From: Xanthostigma xanthostigma
Lineage: Eukaryota > Arthropoda > Insecta > Raphidioptera > Raphidiidae
Direction of reading: 5' to 3'
NCBI GenBank assembly: GCA_963575645.1
Contig: OY754469.1
Location: forward strand, 13,596,001-13,660,000
DNA: 64,000 nucleotides
This document shows, piece after piece, positions 43,077 to 54,916 of the stretch; within the stretch, counting starts at the first letter, position 1, and each line of letters opens with the position of its first letter. The position numbers and the translations under genes were made by a program. The notes under the pieces are model-generated. The model searched no databases. It worked only from the letters and a program-made list of their open reading frames with translations, and was not told the origin of the DNA.

Positions 43077-44162
43077 CGCAATACAATATAAATTCGTAGC
43101 TATTTTTGTAAAAGGCTATCAGAACTATTTGAAATGTGAACGCGATCGGTTATTGTAATTGTTTGATTTGAGAATTGTGTTAATCATTTTACCTGATTTT
43201 GAAATTTCCTACAGTTCCAAGCATCCAGAAAACAGTAACGAACCTGTCGTGCGCAGATAGCTGAAACGTGTTCCAAAACCGATAGAAACAGTTTCGTTTT
43301 AGCTACTGCACATACGGGTGACGGTTTTTTTACCGTTTGCTGGCTGCTTGGAACATGCCAATTATTGCACAATACTGATACGCGCTCAGAGGTTAGTAAA
43401 GATAGATGTCATTTCTATATTTCAAACAATGTCTTAAGGCCGCTGTACACGAAGCTAGAAACACTGCTAGGAGTTCTGCTGACCGGTAGGCTGGATACGA
43501 AGCTGGAAATGACGTCACTGCGGGCTGGCCTGCTAGCTCACAAGATAGGTTTTAAAATTAGAAAAGGGGCTATTTGCTTTGCTAGGTATGAGCAAGAACC
43601 AATCAGGAAGCAGTATCTTGTCACGTGGGCGACTTAAACAAACACCCACAAATCAACATGGCCTCATTCTGCTCAGAGTCAGGCAACACACACGATTGCT
43701 CTGTGTTTATATTTGAACTGTCACTGCACGTGCACCAGATTTATTCACAAAACTAGCTTCAAAAGACGTCTCGCGTGAAGCGAGCACATAACAGCATTCA
43801 ATAAAACCGGCGCTAGAAAACTAGTAGGCATTCTAGAGGCGGCCTTTAGTCCTGAAAATAATGACGAGTAACTTTTTGGTGATACTGGACTATGTACAGA
43901 ACACGTAACGCGTAGAAAAGAGATAAGAATAAGTGCTATTCTTGTTAGTTTACTCACAATACACAGAAGGGAATCCAGTATTATTACAGTTCAGTAACGC
44001 AGACGAATAAAATAAATAATATGACAGATACGTTCCACCGAGAGCTCAGCTGATTTTTTCAACAATTCAAATTCGGCTTTCAACGCTACGATACACTTAA
44101 ATAATATATCTATCTCTAGGGCTAAAAGAGCAAAAGAATCATTTGCCAACCCCGTTTAAAAA
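43077..44162. other. Spacer, possible further Harbinger-like repeat at 43435-43850
   Basis: TTAAGGCCGCTGTACACG at 43435 and GGCGGCCTTTAGTC near 43843 could be weak inverted ends of another element. Match length is short, so I leave it as a suggestion. The 90-codon frame 43365-43637 has no domain. Confidence 0.35.
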
Positions 44163-44275
44163 CTGTACAGCAGGGATGCACAACGCGGGCCACATGCGGC
44201 CCACTGTAGATGTGGGTGCGGCGGCTCGCCAGCTAACGCGAAAATGGGATGTTGACAGTTAAATACGCAATAAAG

Positions 44276-44998
44276 AACCCCGCACAAATCTTATGGGATT
44301 TGATTCTCGATTAAATTGATCGAAAATTTTTTTATTTTACAGCTTAAAGGTCACTAAGAAAAAATTTCCATGGGCGCATACCCTAAAAAGCGCAATAGAT
44401 TTTTAGCTACAGATATGTTTTGCGAGATTTTAGATATAGGGATATCCATTGAATTCACAAATATGTTCCATGTTCAACTTTTGTGCTTTTTTTAGAAATA
44501 GAAAAATAGTCGAAAACTAGGTTATGTTGGAAGGTGTCACCCTGTATAAAATAATAATGTCATATTCGGATTTAGCGCATTTGAAAACATAGCGTTTAGG
44601 ATTTTTTAAGACAGAGAATTCAATGGATATCCCTACCTATAAATAAAATCTCGCTAAACACATCTGTAGCTAAAAATCTATGGGTTTTTAGGCTATGCGC
44701 CGATGAACACTTTTTCGTAGTGACCTTTAAACTATAAAATAAAACAATTTTTAATCAATTGAACCTAGAACAAACATATTTCTAGAGCTTAGGATTTTTT
44801 GAGATTGTGAATTCAATGAATGTCCCTATATCTAAAATCTCGCTAAACATATCTGTACTTAAAAATCTATTGGTTTTTATGCTAGGCGCCTATGGATACT
44901 TTTTCATAGTAACCTTTAAACTATAAAATAAAACAATTTTCGATCAATTTAGCCGACAAGGACAACTAAATCCCATAAGGATTGTGCGGGGTCCTAGG
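44276..44998. repeat. GGACCCCGC-family MITE, most complete copy, with duplicated right arm
   Basis: The left end is AGAACCCCGCACAAATCTTA and the right end GATTGTGCGGGGTCCT. The arms are long inverted repeats containing TTTAAAGGTCACTAAGAAAA and TTTTAGCTACAGATATGTTT. The right-arm sequence occurs twice in tandem (about 44590-44765 and 44790-44996). It lies inside the hAT element, so it is younger than that element. Confidence 0.75.
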
Positions 44999-45076
44999 GA
45001 AGGTGACTTACTCTGCATTGATAAATAAACGCGTATAAAGTGTTGTGAACAAATGTATTGAAATAAGTAAGCTTGT

Positions 45077-45250
45077 TTTGGGTCTACCTATATTTGTGAA
45101 CAAACTTTTTGGGTTATGAAAATAAATAAAACGAAAAATCGAAACCGCCCATCAATCGAAAATTCGGAAGCAATTTTACGTGCGGCGACAAGTGATTTGA
45201 AACTAAGCATATCAAAACAATTGTTAGCGCGATGCAATGCGCGTCTTTAG
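45077..45250 (+). pseudogene. hAT transposase C-terminal fragment (SCAND3/GTF2IRD2-like)
   Basis: An open stretch reads FGSTYICEQTFWVMKINK (45077-45130), continues RPSIENSEAILRAATSD and ends with a stop at 45248-45250. The FGSTY-CEQ-F block, the basic stretch, then EN..LR.ATS is the end of the hAT dimerisation region in SCAND3/GTF2IRD2-type transposases, as I know the family. The rest of the protein, including the catalytic core, is missing. No function is expected. Confidence 0.72.
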
Positions 45251-45309
45251 CTCATAATCTGTCCGAGTGGTCCTTGATTCCAATAAGTCTGTGCATCCCT
45301 GCTATACAG

Positions 45310-46349
45310 TTTTATTTCAACTGCTACAAAAAGCAGCCGGGTATCTTTGTTCGTTCTAAAACAAGCACACATATACAACATCTGTACATAACAATATGTT
45401 TAAATTACTTCCATCTTCTTGTTTGATGTCGAATTTGGTTGAAGCATTTAATATCTAAACAAACCACATACAGATTTTTTTTGAAATGAGGATCACAAAG
45501 CAAGAATAGACATCCAAATAATAAATTAGCCAATGGTGCTCTTGAAAAAAAATGGGATTCTACTTTAATCATAAGCCATCTACTCAACATTTCAGTGAAC
45601 TATGCGGAGCGTCTTATAGAGTAAAGCATTGCGCCCTACGTATTTTTATAAATATTTATTGTTTACAATTACGAAGATTGCACACGTCATTTAAAAATCG
45701 AAATAGAATCATGATATGTGTTGTGCAGTACCTAAAAGTGTTAGTAGATCAAGTGGCAATGTTGGTATAAAATTATTAAATTGAAAAGTAACAACTGTCA
45801 GCTGATTATTCACCGCTGATTCCATGCGGTTTCTCTTTTAAACATAACCTTATCACTTTTAAGATGTGACCAGTACTCGCGATTATTTTTCCCATCAATA
45901 TAATTACGCTTTGAAGGATTAGTATCACCCCAACGACAACTTTCTTCCTCAGAAATATACATTTTAAATAAAACATCGAAACCTCGTGCAAAGGCTTCGC
46001 ATAGAGCGGCCATATTGAATATTTTGAAGTCCCAAAAAACATGTTTTTATATAAATAATCGCAAAAGGAATTAAACGTTAAACAAACTACAATAATATTT
46101 CACAGTTATTTAAAAAAAAACCTTGTATATATACTTTAAAGTACCTACTCCTAAGGAAGTTGATCGATGAGCACAAAACGCCTGTTTTAATTAAATATAT
46201 TTTATATTCTCTTGTCTGTTTAGTTTTAATTAAAATTAGAGTTAATTTACATTTAGTTCATCCAAAATAATAATAAATTAAGAAATTCGGCGAGCCAACG
46301 TTTGAAAATCTTTCTTCTTAACACATTCTACCTAATTTCAAAAATTATA
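45310..46349. other. Spacer with one unidentified minus-strand frame
   Basis: On the minus strand, 46013-45810 encodes 67 residues starting MAALCEAFARGFDVLFKM and continuing SCRWGDTNPSKRNYIDG. Its composition is more protein-like than neighbouring AT-rich frames. I do not recognise it and see no splice context that would prove a gene. The rest is AT-rich. Confidence 0.3.
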
Positions 46350-46351
46350 TA

Positions 46352-46745
46352 CAGTGTAAATTCCATTTAACGTCAATTGATATAACGACAAACTCCTTAT
46401 TACGACCAAATTACTTGACTCTATACCTTGTTGCTCATACAATATACACTCTAAATAATGACACATCCACTTTAAATAACGACAATACGTCATCATTAAG
46501 CTATAAACAGTACTTGTTTGTTATTTTGATGCTTTGTTGTCGGCATCATGCGTATCGAAGATTCTAAGAAATTCGTTCTTTTGTTGTTGGGATTATCTTT
46601 CATATGTTTAGCTCAGCTGTTGTAATTTGTGATATAATTGTGTAAATACATATTATAGTAAAAAAATATTAATGGATTATTTCTTCTCTAGTCTCAATAT
46701 CGCCACGGAGTGCACATGCCCTTGAGTGTCCCTATATTTACACTG
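46352..46745. mobile_element. Pogo/Tigger-type MITE with TA duplication
   Basis: The element begins CAGTGTAAATTCCATTTAAC and ends ATTTACACTG, with TA on both sides (46350-46351, 46746-46747). The 5-prime region has TAACG(T/A)C words typical of pogo/Tigger termini. It is 394 bp and encodes no transposase. Confidence 0.65.
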
Positions 46746-46747
46746 TA

Positions 46748-48173
46748 TATACAAGCATTATATTCCAAAAAAAACTCTACATATTATATGTATTAGTAAG
46801 TTATTCACGATACACTCTTTTTCAGTACAAATGCATAAATAAATAAATAAATTCAAGTCCCTTAACTGAAGGAAAGATCAAAAATAACTCGAATACACTC
46901 TTATTCTAATGCAGATTCTATGTTTTCTGACAGTTGGGTTGGATGCGGCTAATAATTGACCAATCTAAAATATGGTGCTTGGGCAGCTGTCATATATTTA
47001 ATTCAAAGCGATTTTTATTGCGGGTAAAGTAAAGTGAATCATGACAGTGATATAACATCGGTTATTTTTTTGAACCTACCCTTAACTGAATTGTAAAACG
47101 CTCTTAAAAATGCATTATCACTGTTATTATTAAAACATAATATAACAATAATTCGTTATTATTATGTGTGCTTAAAAAATTAAAAAAGTGACTCGACTAA
47201 AGGTTGAATATTTTATTTAAAAAAATACAAATCCGTAATACAATACGGGGTTACACATATACTGTAAAGATATGTATTTTTTTTTTCAAACTTTTAACCA
47301 GCTAGCAACACGATCCAGCTTCGCCCGGGTTTATACGATAACTCGATGTGTCCAAATTTTGACTTTTTAGGTCACTGAACACGCTAAATTTTGACGTTCA
47401 AAAAAAAACTGCGGGTTATTCACAAATTTCCTCAAAAATACGTATAAACTTTTTATCTTTCACTGTCATTTTTTTAATCTAACCAATCAGAAATCACATA
47501 ATATACACGTCATAGCAACTGGTGTAGAATTACTGTATTACTATCTCACTTTGTATACACGACCCCGTAATTGTTTTTTTAAAGAACTTCCCCTAAACGC
47601 CAACCCCTTTTCACTGAGCAAAAAAACGCCATCGCATCCACACGACCCCGTAATTGTTTTCTAAAGAACTCCCCCCAAACGCAAAAAAATAAATTTATAA
47701 GAAATAATTTTCCGCACTTAAAACGGACAATAACACTGTTATATGTTATATAAAATAATAAATATGGATATTTTGTGCATCGGGTTATTTGTACACTAAC
47801 CTTAAAGATTGTAATGATTTTATGATTTGTGTGACCGTTAAAACTCGATAATCGCTCGTTATAAACACAATGTCACAATTCGTCGTAAAATAATGTATTA
47901 CAAACTAGATACATAATACTATATTTTTTTTATCAAAGTGACTGTTATTCGTCGAAATCAGTGCCGCCTAAGAAGTTTTACTTCAAAAAAAAATTAATGA
48001 TGATGGCTTTTGATTCAGCCGTATCTAAATTGTTGGCTTTTCGGTCAGGGCAAACATTAAATGCCACACGCATTAAACTTAAAAGACTAGATCTATGGTC
48101 GTATGTGGCAGCGTTTAGCTAGCAGGTTAGCCGTTCAATTAGCCGGCTAATTTAACTATTGGGCTGCGACATA
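46748..48173. other. Spacer with direct repeats
   Basis: ACACGACCCCGTAATTGTTT occurs at about 47558 and 47640, with similar sequence after each. A Helitron-like phrase CAGCTTCGCCCGGGTTTATA lies at 47318-47340. The AGAAGTTTTACTTC motif is near 47970. No gene is seen. Confidence 0.45.
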
Positions 48174-48175
48174 TA

Positions 48176-48748
48176 CAGTATGTAAACGCGTAAGGTGCAC
48201 ATATTGAACTTAACATTGGGAAAAAATACTTAGATCAGAGTTAGCCCTGACTGCATTAATTGTTATTTCTATTGAATTATCGCAGTAATCTTGAGGATTT
48301 CTATTTTATTTTGATTTATTTTTATTTTACTTGGCTTTTTTAATAATAAAAAGCTCTTATAAATAATTATTTTAATTTCTTTGTACAAAAATAAAACAAA
48401 AAAACAACTCCATCTGTTTGGAAACATTTCATTCAAAAATTGTCTGACAGGTATGACGTATGCGCGTTGGTAAATCAGTGACCCAATGTCTTTAGGTTCA
48501 ACACGAATAGGCGGAGATATTTGATCTCGCACCATATTTAAGTATTTTTGGGAATTTAATGTCCCATTAATAAAAAAAGTCCGATTATGTTGTAATCATT
48601 TGAATATTTTTTTCGGTAGTATACACATTCATTTTGCAAAAGAATATTATCTGTCAAATTGAAAAACAAGATTTCAAGGCTCACTCTGATCCAGTCATTT
48701 TTTCTCAATGTTAATTTCTCTATGTGCACCTTACATGTTTACATACTG
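48176..48748. mobile_element. Tc1/mariner-type deletion derivative
   Basis: The termini CAGTATGTAAACGCGTAAGG and near-complement form inverted repeats of about 80 bp that also include AAGGTGCACAT and ATTAACATTG. TA flanks both ends. The minus-strand frame 48535-48269 contains YVIPVRQFLNEMFPNRW, which matches a block just before the catalytic second half of insect DDE_3/Tc1-mariner transposases, as I recall them. The rest of the transposase is gone, so it is non-autonomous. Confidence 0.7.
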
Positions 48749-49176
48749 TATATATTTGTTGTCGCGGTAAAAATACGTTCTCAAAAGATGTAATACAAGA
48801 TTTTATGTGAGTAAAGTATTCCAGTTAACTATAAACATTTAATGGTTCAGTTCTGAGCCGCCTGTAAATTGATCACCGCATCGTCTAGTCATAGGCACGA
48901 CAGATCGTCATAAATTATTATACCTTGGAAAAAATGTCTACCGCAACGCGGCTGTTAAATGGGTGGCCGCACGACAAAACCGATTATGTCAAATTTTTAC
49001 ATTTTTGAAGTAAAACTTCTTTACGCACGCTTGACTTGGGGAGTAAGCTGGTGAATGCGTGACGAGAGCATTACGAAAAGTGTGATCGGGAGCGTTACGA
49101 AAAGTGTGATCGAGCGAGGCAGTTAAGTTTCGTATATCTAAGACACAGTGCAAGCCTATTTTCTGTATTTAACTGT

Positions 49177-49240
49177 AGGAGCAACCCGGTACCACCCGAA
49201 TGCGAGTCTAGTGCTCTCACCGCTACGACACCCCGCTCGG
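49177..49240 (-). other. tRNA-like SINE head fragment
   Basis: On the minus strand, GTCGTAGCGGTGAGAGCAC resembles an A-box region. CTAGACTCGCATTCGG and GGTACCGGGTTGCTCC follow, where a B box would be expected but is decayed. It may be a relic of a tRNA-derived SINE. Confidence 0.35.
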
Positions 49241-49264
49241 TGCCTCTGAATTAATAGCTTTGAT

Positions 49265-49490
49265 TAAATTCTATCAGATGTCGTTACATGTTACTAAAAC
49301 AGTTTTTTTTTTTTGAGAAAATGCCGTAATTTTGTACAAAAAGTTTAATAAAAACTATCCTATAGAGTATAGCGTAAGTTGCATCAAGCACGAGACATAT
49401 ACAAAATGTCATGCAAATCGGTTCAATGGTTTTGGAGATTAGCGCGACCAAAATTGTGACACGAGAATTTTATATAATTATAATAGATAC
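49265..49490 (-). repeat. Helitron-like 5-prime fragment
   Basis: On the minus strand AAAATTCTCGTGTCACAATT, GGTCGCGCTAATCTCC and ACCATTGAACCGAT follow the same order as 2985-3180, ending near ATTTAATCAAAGCTATTAAT. The terminal hairpin is absent. Confidence 0.55.
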
Positions 49491-49947
49491 CTCTAGATTA
49501 GGACATATTTCGCAGTGTTCATATATAAAATACAACCCTTGTTACGGACGACCATGGTCGTGATGACGAAATTCCTTTTTGTGCTGACGTCATTCACGCA
49601 GACATTCTGAATGTTAATTAATACAATTTGCAGCTGAATGTTCAATTAAATCCGTCTTTCGCTCAATGGGAAGTAGGAAAAATTCACCGGCTTGTAAAAT
49701 TACTTAATATCGCTACAAGAAAGAGAGATAGATAGACATCAGTCTTAAGAGGAGTCGATACCGGAAGTCGAGGAAATACAAACACACTGAAAAGACTAGC
49801 AAACACTTTTAAAGTCACAGGAAATAAAATCTCGATAAAAGCTTTCATTATAAAATGAGTTAAACAAATTGAAAATCCATTGACATTATTTTCCTATCTT
49901 TAGTATTTCAAGCATTATATTGTTTTTGAGAGTCGTCCCATATTTCT

Positions 49948-50208
49948 TTATTTTTGACGTGATAACGTCTTATAAATTGATGAAACACCGGCTGCACGCA
50001 CGAAAAAGTGTCACGTTCCGCCTCAGCCTGAGCGTGCAAGCGAGAGCGCGGTATAAGCGATAGAGAGGCACGATCGGCCCAAGCGTCGGCTTGTACGCAT
50101 TTCTCTCTCTTCTTGCGTGACGTCAGAGAGTTCATCAATGTTTCTTTATGACGTTATCACGTAAAACTATCGTACATAAAACGACTTTACAGACAACCAA
50201 TTTTTTTT
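49948..50208 (+). repeat. GACGTGATAACGTC-family repeat, single copy
   Basis: It starts TTGACGTGATAACGTC, contains CACCGGCTGCACGCACGAAA and ends GACTTTACAGACAACCAATT. It is the simple form of the dimer at 29386-30498. The frame 49908-50138 on the minus strand is a by-product. Confidence 0.65.
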
Positions 50209-51328
50209 CTTTAAATTTACACTACGCATAGATTATGAATCGTTTTTTTCTATAAAAAAGAAAACGCTTACCCACATAAAATGAACTCGATTCCTTATAA
50301 GGTTAGTAAACTACAGAGGTTGCCTCGTTCCATCTGACCAATCTGCTTAAGCGCGGGAATGACGTCAACTGACAGACCTTTCGTATTATGACAATACTAC
50401 AAAAATAACTACGCATTTCTTAAAAATTAATAACATAATAACAATATTGTATCTTTTGATTTCTTAGAGATTACTGACATTAAAATTTATAAACAACAAC
50501 ATTAATTGACAGATCCGTCGGATGACGTCATTCCCCACTACTAACCAATGGGATAAGGCAATCTCTGTAATCAACTAGCCGTGTTTCATCGATGCGTTAT
50601 CCATTTTGCGTTACCAAGGTTTTTCTTGTATTTCCCCGCCGTTGAATCATTTCCCCTTTAACGTTACAGACAATTTCAAACAGATACGGCGCTAAATTTA
50701 AATATTGAATTATGCCGCTACATTCAGTCTGTTATTAGCTGAATAGGTCTACTGTGCCACGCCCACTTATCTGTTTAGTAAAAAAGTAATAGTACCTATA
50801 CAATAGTAAAAAACTCGGGTCGCAGTGCGAAACCCTGCCGACAATATAGTGTATTTGCTTACACAATACACAGGCAGTGTGGCTTTATTATGTGAACTTA
50901 ACTCTTTTGTTTTTGAGCAAAATAAGAATTTTAACCCCTTAACACATCCCTTAAAATAATATTTTTTTCTTAATTTCAATATTACTATCAATTGATCAAA
51001 TTAAATTCACGCTTCACTAAGTAAATCCATATCTACAAACTAACGTTTTCATAAAATTTTTAATTCCGGTCCTGTCGGGCCGATTTTAATAAAATTTTGA
51101 TAGCACATTTTGATCATTACTAAAGGGTTAACTTTCAATTTTGAAACGATTCGGAGGAATTTTTCGGTATTTTTGGGCCCAAAAATATTTTTCAACCCCT
51201 AAAACCTACCCTTAAAGTGGCCCGATTAGGCCCATTTTAAATAGGCTTCGTGCGGTGATGGATTTCAACATGTGGTCCAAATTTCATTAAAATCAATTAA
51301 TTCCTTCGAAAGTTATTGCCCGCACACT

Positions 51329-51386
<58 letters not shown>

Positions 51387-52177
51387 TATATAAACATTTC
51401 CAAAAATGGTGCCAAACTTCTTAGGAGGCTATGAAACGTCGAGAAATTTTGGTCCGACCCCTAGGTCCCGCCATCCGACCGACGCCAATAGTGTAAGTGC
51501 CTTATGGCAAATACACTAATGAATTGAGCAGATATTTAGTTTATTTTTAAAAACAAAAAGAATTTCAAAACGTAAATAGATGCTCAGTTGTTCATATTAT
51601 TTACCAGTTGTACCACCCTCTTAATACATCAATTAACTGTCGACTGCGAACGGAATAATTATAATATAACATCGCGAGAATAAATAGTATTATAATGTTC
51701 CGCAATGCACTTACTACATAGTAACGTAAGTACATAATAATGCTTTATCTTAAATACCGACAATAAAATTAAGTATAAGAATGCCCACATAAAACGCAGA
51801 GCATGGAATTACTGGCAACAATTTTCTGTAATCATTATTCAACACAGTTTTTACACTTATAAAATATTATCAAAATTGTTATTCAATTTGTCATTATAAA
51901 TACAAATTGTTTTTTTAACTAAATATCATTGCTCGCATAATACTTATATCTATATTCTATACAAGTATAAACACGAGAAGGAAAAAGTTGTGGTACCGAT
52001 TTGAGTGCGTTAATTCGCACACATTGTGATGAAACGTACATCGTTCTCTTCGTTTTAATGAAGGAATGGGCATTTTCAAGTGTTTAGAAGAAGATAGCTA
52101 CCAATGCATTGAAGGTGTTATTTTTTATCAATCGTCACCTTTCGTATAATGACATAACGTTCAAACTTTATTGAATT
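50209..52177. other. Spacer with TA microsatellites and repeat fragments
   Basis: (TA)n tracts lie near 51331-51349 and 51352-51391. The preceding 51050-51320 has CCGATTTTAATAAAATTTTG and TCCAAATTTCATTAAAATCA, phrases typical of mobile-element ends. No gene is seen. Confidence 0.5.
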
Positions 52178-52253
52178 ACTCCAATAAATAAAATCATCGA
52201 CCAATTTTTCAGATTAATATATTAACAAAAAATATAAAAATTAATACATTAAC

Positions 52254-52282
52254 GTTTCGGTCCGGATTCGGATTTTCTTCAG
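52254..52282 (-). other. Hammerhead-ribozyme-like core, copy B (minus)
   Basis: The minus strand reads CTGAAGA, then 17 bases with TCCG and CGGA able to pair, then GAAAC. This meets the CUGANGA and GAAA core pattern. Helix III and the cleavage site were not established by eye. Confidence 0.4.
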
Positions 52283-52554
52283 AACTGATCCAAAAAATAT
52301 AAAATTCTCACAATGCTCAATTAGATACGGAAAATTTAAGTAATATACCTATGTAATATTATTTTGAAATAATTTTTGTTTTTAATGATTTTTTTATTTC
52401 TTTTCAGGTACCTACTTACAATCATATCCATGACTACTTATTAAAAACTGTTTGTTATTATTTTTTCAATTTTTGATAATTAAAAACTTAAAGTGAATTT
52501 AAAAGCCAATTAGAAACTAATTATTAATTAATTTTTATATTTATTAGATCAGTT

Positions 52555-52583
52555 CTAAAGAAGGTCCAAACCCGGAACGAAAC
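52555..52583 (+). other. Hammerhead-ribozyme-like core, copy C (plus), decayed
   Basis: CTAAAGA (one change from CUGANGA), AGGTCC, a loop, CGGAAC, then GAAAC. It is the inverted partner of copy B. Confidence 0.35.
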
Positions 52584-52655
52584 GTTAATGTATTAATTTT
52601 TATATTTTTTGTTAATATATTTGTCTGAAAAACTGGTCGATAATTTTATTTATTA

Positions 52656-53192
52656 AAGAGTTCTAATCACACGTTTCAGAGAATAGTGAATTACGTTCGA
52701 ATTTCGACCACTTTGCGAGCACTATAGTATCAATAATAATTCAACTATTTATAATTTAAACTAGCTGCCCGGTCTGTCTTCTCCCGGATTTTAAATTGCC
52801 ATTAATAGATATATTACATTATCGCGGACTTTCTATTGCAATATAGCCCCCTTACACCGCGCCCCCTCCAGAAGTCAACCGTTTCTTCACTGCTACCAAT
52901 GTTTGTTTTTTTTTTCATTTTTTCATACTGAAAATTGGAAAAAAACATCAATAAACTAAACTTTTATGCTTGTAGTTTGAACTTTGAAAGTCTTCTTTGA
53001 AAGTTTAGTGTTTTGATAGAAAGTGATCTATTTTAGGCCGTTTGTTATAAAGCCCATTAAACACGGGGAATGCATCGTAGCTTTGATTAAAACCATAGTG
53101 TATTCCTTTTATACTGAACTTCAGCTACCTGTGTACACAATATTTTGTAGTAGGGCTACGACAATTTAAGCGCAATGCTAGAAAATCGGTAT
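52656..53192. other. No gene; Helitron-like end phrase
   Basis: ACTAGCTGCCCGGTCTGTCT near 52760 resembles the complement of a Helitron-like terminus. Nothing else is recognised. Confidence 0.35.
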
Positions 53193-53558
53193 GAAGAATC
53201 ATAACTATGACAGCCATGTTTTTATAGTAGACTAGCGGTCCGTCCCGGTTTCACCCGGATGCGAAAGATATAATTCTGCTAAATGTACTTCGTTTGCGGC
53301 CCTGCGTCTGAATTAATAGCTCTGAGCAAATTCTACCAGATTTGTTTCTGAACTAATATAGCTTTGTATAGTATGAAAAATCGTAACTATGACAGCCATG
53401 TTTTTATAGTAGACTAGCGGTCCGTCCCGGTTATATTTATAATTCTGCAAAATGTACTTCGTTTGCAGCCCTGCGTCAGAACTAATAGCTCTGAGCAAAT
53501 TCTACCAGATTTGTTTCTGAACTAATAGTTTTGTTTGCTTCTGAACTAATAACTCTGA
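53193..53558. repeat. Tandem duplication of about 183 bp spanning a Helitron end
   Basis: AACTATGACAGCCATGTTTT followed by TAGACTAGCGGTCCGTCCCG occurs at about 53203 and 53386. The sequence after it, ATGTACTTCGTTTGC..GCCCTGCGTC and CAAATTCTACCAGATTTG, is also repeated. The copies differ by a short indel after CCCGGTT. Confidence 0.7.
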
Positions 53559-53765
53559 GTAAATTCTATGACATGTCGCTACGTGTTATTATTACAGTTT
53601 GTTTTTTGAGAAAACACCGCAATTTTGTACAAAATATTTAATAAAAACTATCCTATAGCGTAAGCAAGACACATGTACAAAATTTCATTGAAATCGGTTC
53701 AGTGGTTTCGGATATTAGCGCGGACGACCATCGCGACACGAAATTTTTGTATACATATTATATAA
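53233..53765 (-). mobile_element. Helitron-like element (minus strand) with duplicated 3-prime end
   Basis: On the minus strand the 5-prime part has TTCGTGTCGCGATGG and AACCACTGAACCGAT. The 3-prime end is CCGGGTGAAACCGGGACGG followed by ACCGCTAGT. CTAG followed by T fits a Helitron end. The tandem duplication above doubles that end. Confidence 0.5.
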
Positions 53766-53766
53766 A

Positions 53767-54916
53767 AAATATTACGTATCCAGTGCGTAATGATATATAT
53801 TATATACCTACATATTACAACGAGCTGACATTGTGTTAAAAACGAGCTTAATACCATCACGCGTGAGATATATATGAGAATTTTTGCTCTCTATAAAATA
53901 GGTGGTTTTCACTTCATATTTAGTATATTTGTATCAGTTCGATTGTGAAATAAACTTCATTTCTATTGGGTTGTTTATGAAAATTATTATTTGCGCCAGC
54001 CGTCGTTTTTCATACATTTCTCTTGGTAGCTGATTAGTGGTTTATGAAAGCACTTTTTCATTACAGCACTAGAGCGCAATAGGTCACTTTATGTTTCGAC
54101 GTTAATAAAGATGAAAATAAATTTTTCGAAACGTTGCCCACTAGCGAAACACTGGTAAAGCTTATTTTATGATCCTCAACCAAAACCTTCCTTCATCTTT
54201 ATAAATTACGTCAATTTCTAATTGGTTCGGGAAGGTATAACGAGAGGAAAATTTATTTTATTCCTTTCCTACATTCTGGCAATTTTATTTTTTTAAGTCG
54301 ATTCAATTCTATTTTTTTTAATTCTTTTTTTTATCAGATTGAGTTACGCTTTATTCCAGATTCCCATCCCTATCACCGAAATGCGTCTTTTCTGGGCCTT
54401 CTTTATACAATCTTTATATCGTCAGCAAATAAAAGACGTTTCACCTCTCCTAACCGTTTTTGAAAATCTCTTTTGCGGCTTTACACGCACGTACTCACAT
54501 GGCTTAATAATATATATACAATATAACAAACATAATGGGGCGGACTAGGTTTTTGAAATGTTCTCAGAAAGTAATGTAGAGAATGATAAACAACCTCCAA
54601 TAATTCATTGGTAGAACGTCAGACATTAATAATTAATTATTTTCCACATGTTTTACCATTCCAACAAGTGGGGAATGGTACTAGTTTAGATCAAAAATCA
54701 CTTTTCAAAATTTAACGGGGTACCCCGAATCCAAAAAAACATATTTTTGGAAAAACTCGGTGCGTCTGTTAGTCTGTGACCACGATACAGGTCAAACGGA
54801 TGAGCGGATTGAAAGCAAATTTTGGAAGGATGTCTGGTATGCAAATATGAAGAGCCCTATTATTTTTGGGGAAAATCAGCGCATGCGCAGAAGAGATGTA
54901 TGCTACAAAGGTGTTT
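53767..54916. other. No gene; hammerhead-like relic at 54104-54134
   Basis: TAAAGATGAAAATAAATTTT then TCGAAACGTTG at 54104-54134 parallels 22950-22979 but its first box is decayed. The rest is AT-rich without recognised genes. Confidence 0.4.

Larger units (their letters stand above)
44171..45301 (+). mobile_element. hAT element remnant with 8-bp duplication, interrupted by a MITE
   Basis: The termini CAGGGATGCACA and TGTGCATCCCTG are inverted repeats. CTGTACAG (44163-44170) and CTATACAG (45302-45309) form an 8-bp duplication with one change. The 3-prime part encodes a transposase C-terminus (45077-45250). The middle is replaced or interrupted by the GGACCCCGC-family sequence at 44276-44998. 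Confidence 0.78.
52178..52655. mobile_element. Palindromic element with hammerhead-like core in each arm
   Basis: Two inverted arms (about 52178-52290 and 52545-52655) share AATAAATAAAAT, CGACCAATTTTTCAGA, ATATTAACAAAAAATATAAA and ACATTAACGTTTCG. Toward the centre each arm has a CTGAAGA-like box, a short stem and CGAAAC. The centre is AT-rich. Arms match parts of 8106-8194 and 56353-56526. There is no coding capacity. Confidence 0.65.
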
